64,000 nucleotides of DNA from Cryphonectria parasitica EP155 (taxonomy: Eukaryota; Ascomycota; Sordariomycetes; Diaporthales; Cryphonectriaceae): positions 1,234,759 through 1,298,758 of the forward strand of contig NW_024468911.1 of the NCBI RefSeq assembly GCF_011745365.1, in the 5' to 3' direction. Of this stretch, positions 62,006 through 64,000 are shown piece after piece. A program made the translations under genes and the position numbers. Every line of letters starts with the position of its first letter. Within the stretch, counting starts at the first letter, position 1. The notes below the pieces were generated by a model. The model worked only from the letters and a program-made list of their open reading frames with translations. It was not told the DNA's origin and did no database searches.

Positions 62006-64000
62006 ATGGCATCGTCTCCTGTGAGCTCTGACGACCGCTTGTGGCGCCTACAACGCATGGCCGAGTCATACGGTGTCCAAGAACCACCAGAGCCAGTTCC
62101 CCTCTCCAGACACCAGGCGCCACTCGGTACCCACTACAAGAACGCCAACGACGATTTTCACGCAGAGGAGCAGCTCAAGCGCAGACGCCTCCTAGCCAGC
62201 GGCCAAAGACCAAATGGCGACAGCGAAGGGTTCATGGCAGCAAGAGGCGGTCTTCTCAAAAAGACGTCCTTCTCCATATCGCGCAAGGACAGCAGCTTCA
62301 CCCCCAAGGAGATCTTCGACGAGCTCCATGCCCATGTCCAGAACCAAGGGTCGCCCGGCGTGGCAGAGGCGCTGGTCCAAAGGCTGCTCCTGGCGGGAGG
62401 TAATATCAATAACCCCAACACCAAGCCCAAGACCGCCTTCTCCCTCAAGCGCAGGAGCATGAACGACCTTGTCCAGACACAGAGCCAGATCCTCCAGGAG
62501 GCTGTCAAGAATGGCCAGGAAGACATGGTTGCTGTCCTCGTCCCCCACGCAGACCCCGCCATCGTCGACGCCGCACTGCCGCTGGCCCTGGCCAAGGGCA
62601 GCCTTAAGATGACCGAGGTCCTTCTTTCTCACGGCGCCAACCTATCGACGACGCCCGAGGGGCGCTTCCAGTTTCAGCAGCTGTGCATTAATGGTGAACA
62701 GGCTGACCTGGTGGGCCTGCTCCTCCAGTCGGACGGGAGGCCGCCCCCGGATTGGATCTCAGGAGCCATGGTCTTAGCGGCGAGGAAGGGCCATCTCGCC
62801 ACCGTGGTGCGGTTGAGCAGGTCTGTCGCGGACGGGAGCTATAATGAGGCCGAGGCTCTGAAGCTGGCCGTCACCATGTGCCGCATCGATATCGCGCTGG
62901 CCATCCTTACCGGCCGCAAGCCACCAGCCAGGGAACATGTCAATGAGGCCTTTAAGCTCCTGTTCGAGTATGCCAACATTATGCCGACGGAGAAAAAGTG
63001 TTTTGCGGATGTCCTGCTTTTGGCTGGTGCAGAGGGCGACGTCACGGCCGAAGCACTTGTCAAGGCCTGCGAGACGGAGTTCTACGACATGATTGACCTC
63101 CTCATCACGGCCGGCGCATCTATCGACTACGGCCATGCAATGGCTGTGAGAAACGCTATCCAGAAGGGTAACACAAGCCTGGTCAAGGTACTGCTGGGTA
63201 ACGAGGCTGCCTTGAAGCCAGACCTGGCAGCAGACCTGATTCCCGAGATACCGAAGCGCACAAGCCCTGAGGACAGGCTGGAGCTGCTTACCCTCCTCCT
63301 CCGGAAGGGGGCAGGAGGCTCGCAGCTGGATGACGCCTTGGTCGATGCCGTTGAGGCCCACGATCTCAAGTGCGTTACGCTACTCCTCACACCGCAGTTC
63401 CCTGGGAGCGGCAGGTTGCAGCCCAGCGGCAGCCACGACCTGAAGCGAGGCCCACGGAGCATGATCTTCGAGCATCATGCCACATCCAGTGTGAATCACA
63501 AGGGCGGGCTGGCTCTCTCGATAGCCGTCCGTACGGGCCAGATCCCCATAGCCGAGAGCATCCTCGCAGCAAAACCGAGCCTCGAGACGCTTGCCCAGGT
63601 CTTTCCACTCATCAGCCAGCTCGAACCGGCACAGAGATATCGTCTGACAGAATCTTTCCTAAAGGCTGGCGTCTCAGGACCTTGTGTTCACGCCGCCCTA
63701 CAACACGCAATTGATGAGCGGCCGCCGAGGAGAGACCAGCGCTTGATTGGGCTTCTGCTCCATCACGATGTTGACGTCAAAACCAAGAACGATGGAGCAC
63801 CAATCCTATCAGCCATTGCACAAGGCGATGCCGATCTGCTCCAGGTCCTCTTGAACAAGGGACGCCCGGACACCCGAACTGCTACGGCCGCATTTATGAA
63901 TGCCATGGACGTCAATGGTCCTAAGAGGACGCAAATGGTCTTCTTGCTTCTGCAGGCGCGTGTGGATATAAATTCACAAGTAATTGGCGAGTCCTTGGGC
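62006..64000 (+). CDS. Large ankyrin-repeat-type protein, 5' part (3' end outside window)
   Basis: Open frame from ATG 62006 to the last base, 665 residues without a stop, so the gene continues beyond the window. It begins MASSPVSSDDRLWRLQRMAE. Residues about 100-665 form helix-pair repeats resembling degenerate ankyrin repeats: LPLALAKGSLKMTEVLLSHG, AMVLAARKGHLATVV, ACETEFYDMIDLLITAGASI, AVRNAIQKGNTSLVKVLLGN, ALVDAVEAHDLKCVTLLLTP and PILSAIAQGDADLLQVLLNK. The TPLH consensus tetrapeptide is lost in most units. An earlier in-frame start is not available: upstream ATG 61984 is in another frame and soon meets a stop. Function unknown; protein-interaction scaffold is the family expectation. Confidence 0.85.
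   Translation, partial: MASSPVSSDDRLWRLQRMAESYGVQEPPEPVPLSRHQAPLGTHYKNANDDFHAEEQLKRRRLLASGQRPNGDSEGFMAARGGLLKKTSFSISRKDSSFTPKEIFDELHAHVQNQGSPGVAEALVQRLLLAGGNINNPNTKPKTAFSLKRRSMNDLVQTQSQILQEAVKNGQEDMVAVLVPHADPAIVDAALPLALAKGSLKMTEVLLSHGANLSTTPEGRFQFQQLCINGEQADLVGLLLQSDGRPPPDWISGAMVLAARKGHLATVVRLSRSVADGSYNEAEALKLAVTMCRIDIALAILTGRKPPAREHVNEAFKLLFEYANIMPTEKKCFADVLLLAGAEGDVTAEALVKACETEFYDMIDLLITAGASIDYGHAMAVRNAIQKGNTSLVKVLLGNEAALKPDLAADLIPEIPKRTSPEDRLELLTLLLRKGAGGSQLDDALVDAVEAHDLKCVTLLLTPQFPGSGRLQPSGSHDLKRGPRSMIFEHHATSSVNHKGGLALSIAVRTGQIPIAESILAAKPSLETLAQVFPLISQLEPAQRYRLTESFLKAGVSGPCVHAALQHAIDERPPRRDQRLIGLLLHHDVDVKTKNDGAPILSAIAQGDADLLQVLLNKGRPDTRTATAAFMNAMDVNGPKRTQMVFLLLQARVDINSQVIGESLG

Overview
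The window is nuclear DNA of a filamentous ascomycete (Pezizomycotina, most likely a Sordariomycete). Evidence: many short introns (about 50-105 nt) with GTRNGT-like donors and CTRAY-like branch sites close to YAG acceptors, monocistronic genes on both strands with 0.5-2 kb spacers, and recognisable fungal families (tannase/feruloyl esterase, Syp1, BLI-3-type flavoprotein, GLEYA adhesin, Uls1-like SNF2 protein, FUR-type NCS1 permease). I saw no bacterial, viral, rRNA, tRNA or CRISPR features and no secondary-metabolite cluster. The genus cannot be named from sequence alone.

Layout. 0-8 kb: 3' part of MAD1 (spindle checkpoint), a secreted tannase-family esterase, and the endocytic F-BAR/muHD protein Syp1. 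9-20.3 kb: a Csk1-like protein kinase with an altered catalytic loop, then a giant secreted Ser/Gln/Ala-rich adhesin (about 2,550 codons) with a C-terminal GLEYA domain; it carries near-perfect tandem repeats and one in-frame TAG just upstream of the GLEYA part. 21-31.7 kb: an NCS1 nucleobase/nucleoside permease, divergent from a 1,283-residue SNF2-RING-helicase, then an F-box protein. 33.6-40 kb: a BLI-3-like FMN-binding protein with a possible mitochondrial presequence, diphthine synthase DPH5, an unrecognised coiled-coil protein, and the spliceosomal zinc-finger protein Snu23. 40.5-60 kb: a run of housekeeping genes: Msc2/ZnT5-type zinc transporter, ALG1 mannosyltransferase, a UBE2G-type E2, a mitochondrial carnitine/acylcarnitine-type carrier, a TFIIIC subunit with C-terminal zinc-finger domain, the GPI transamidase catalytic subunit GPI8, and a histidine-phosphatase-superfamily protein. 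62-64 kb: the 5' part of a large ankyrin-type protein that runs off the window.

The genes do not form an operon or one pathway. ALG1, GPI8, the zinc transporter and possibly the E2 all relate to the early secretory pathway, but such loose grouping may be chance. The most unusual locus is the adhesin: nearly identical 15- and 18-bp arrays, modular serine-rich stalks, and an amber codon that looks like a CpA-to-TpA change in one copy of a local duplication, with a frame-preserving candidate intron spanning it. Other points for follow-up are the kinase Asn-to-Ala substitution, the BLI-3 leader, a stop-free intron in the permease that would encode an extra hydrophobic segment, and a diverged repeat found in two intergenic regions. 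All splice sites were assigned by eye from consensus and reading frame; none has transcript support here.
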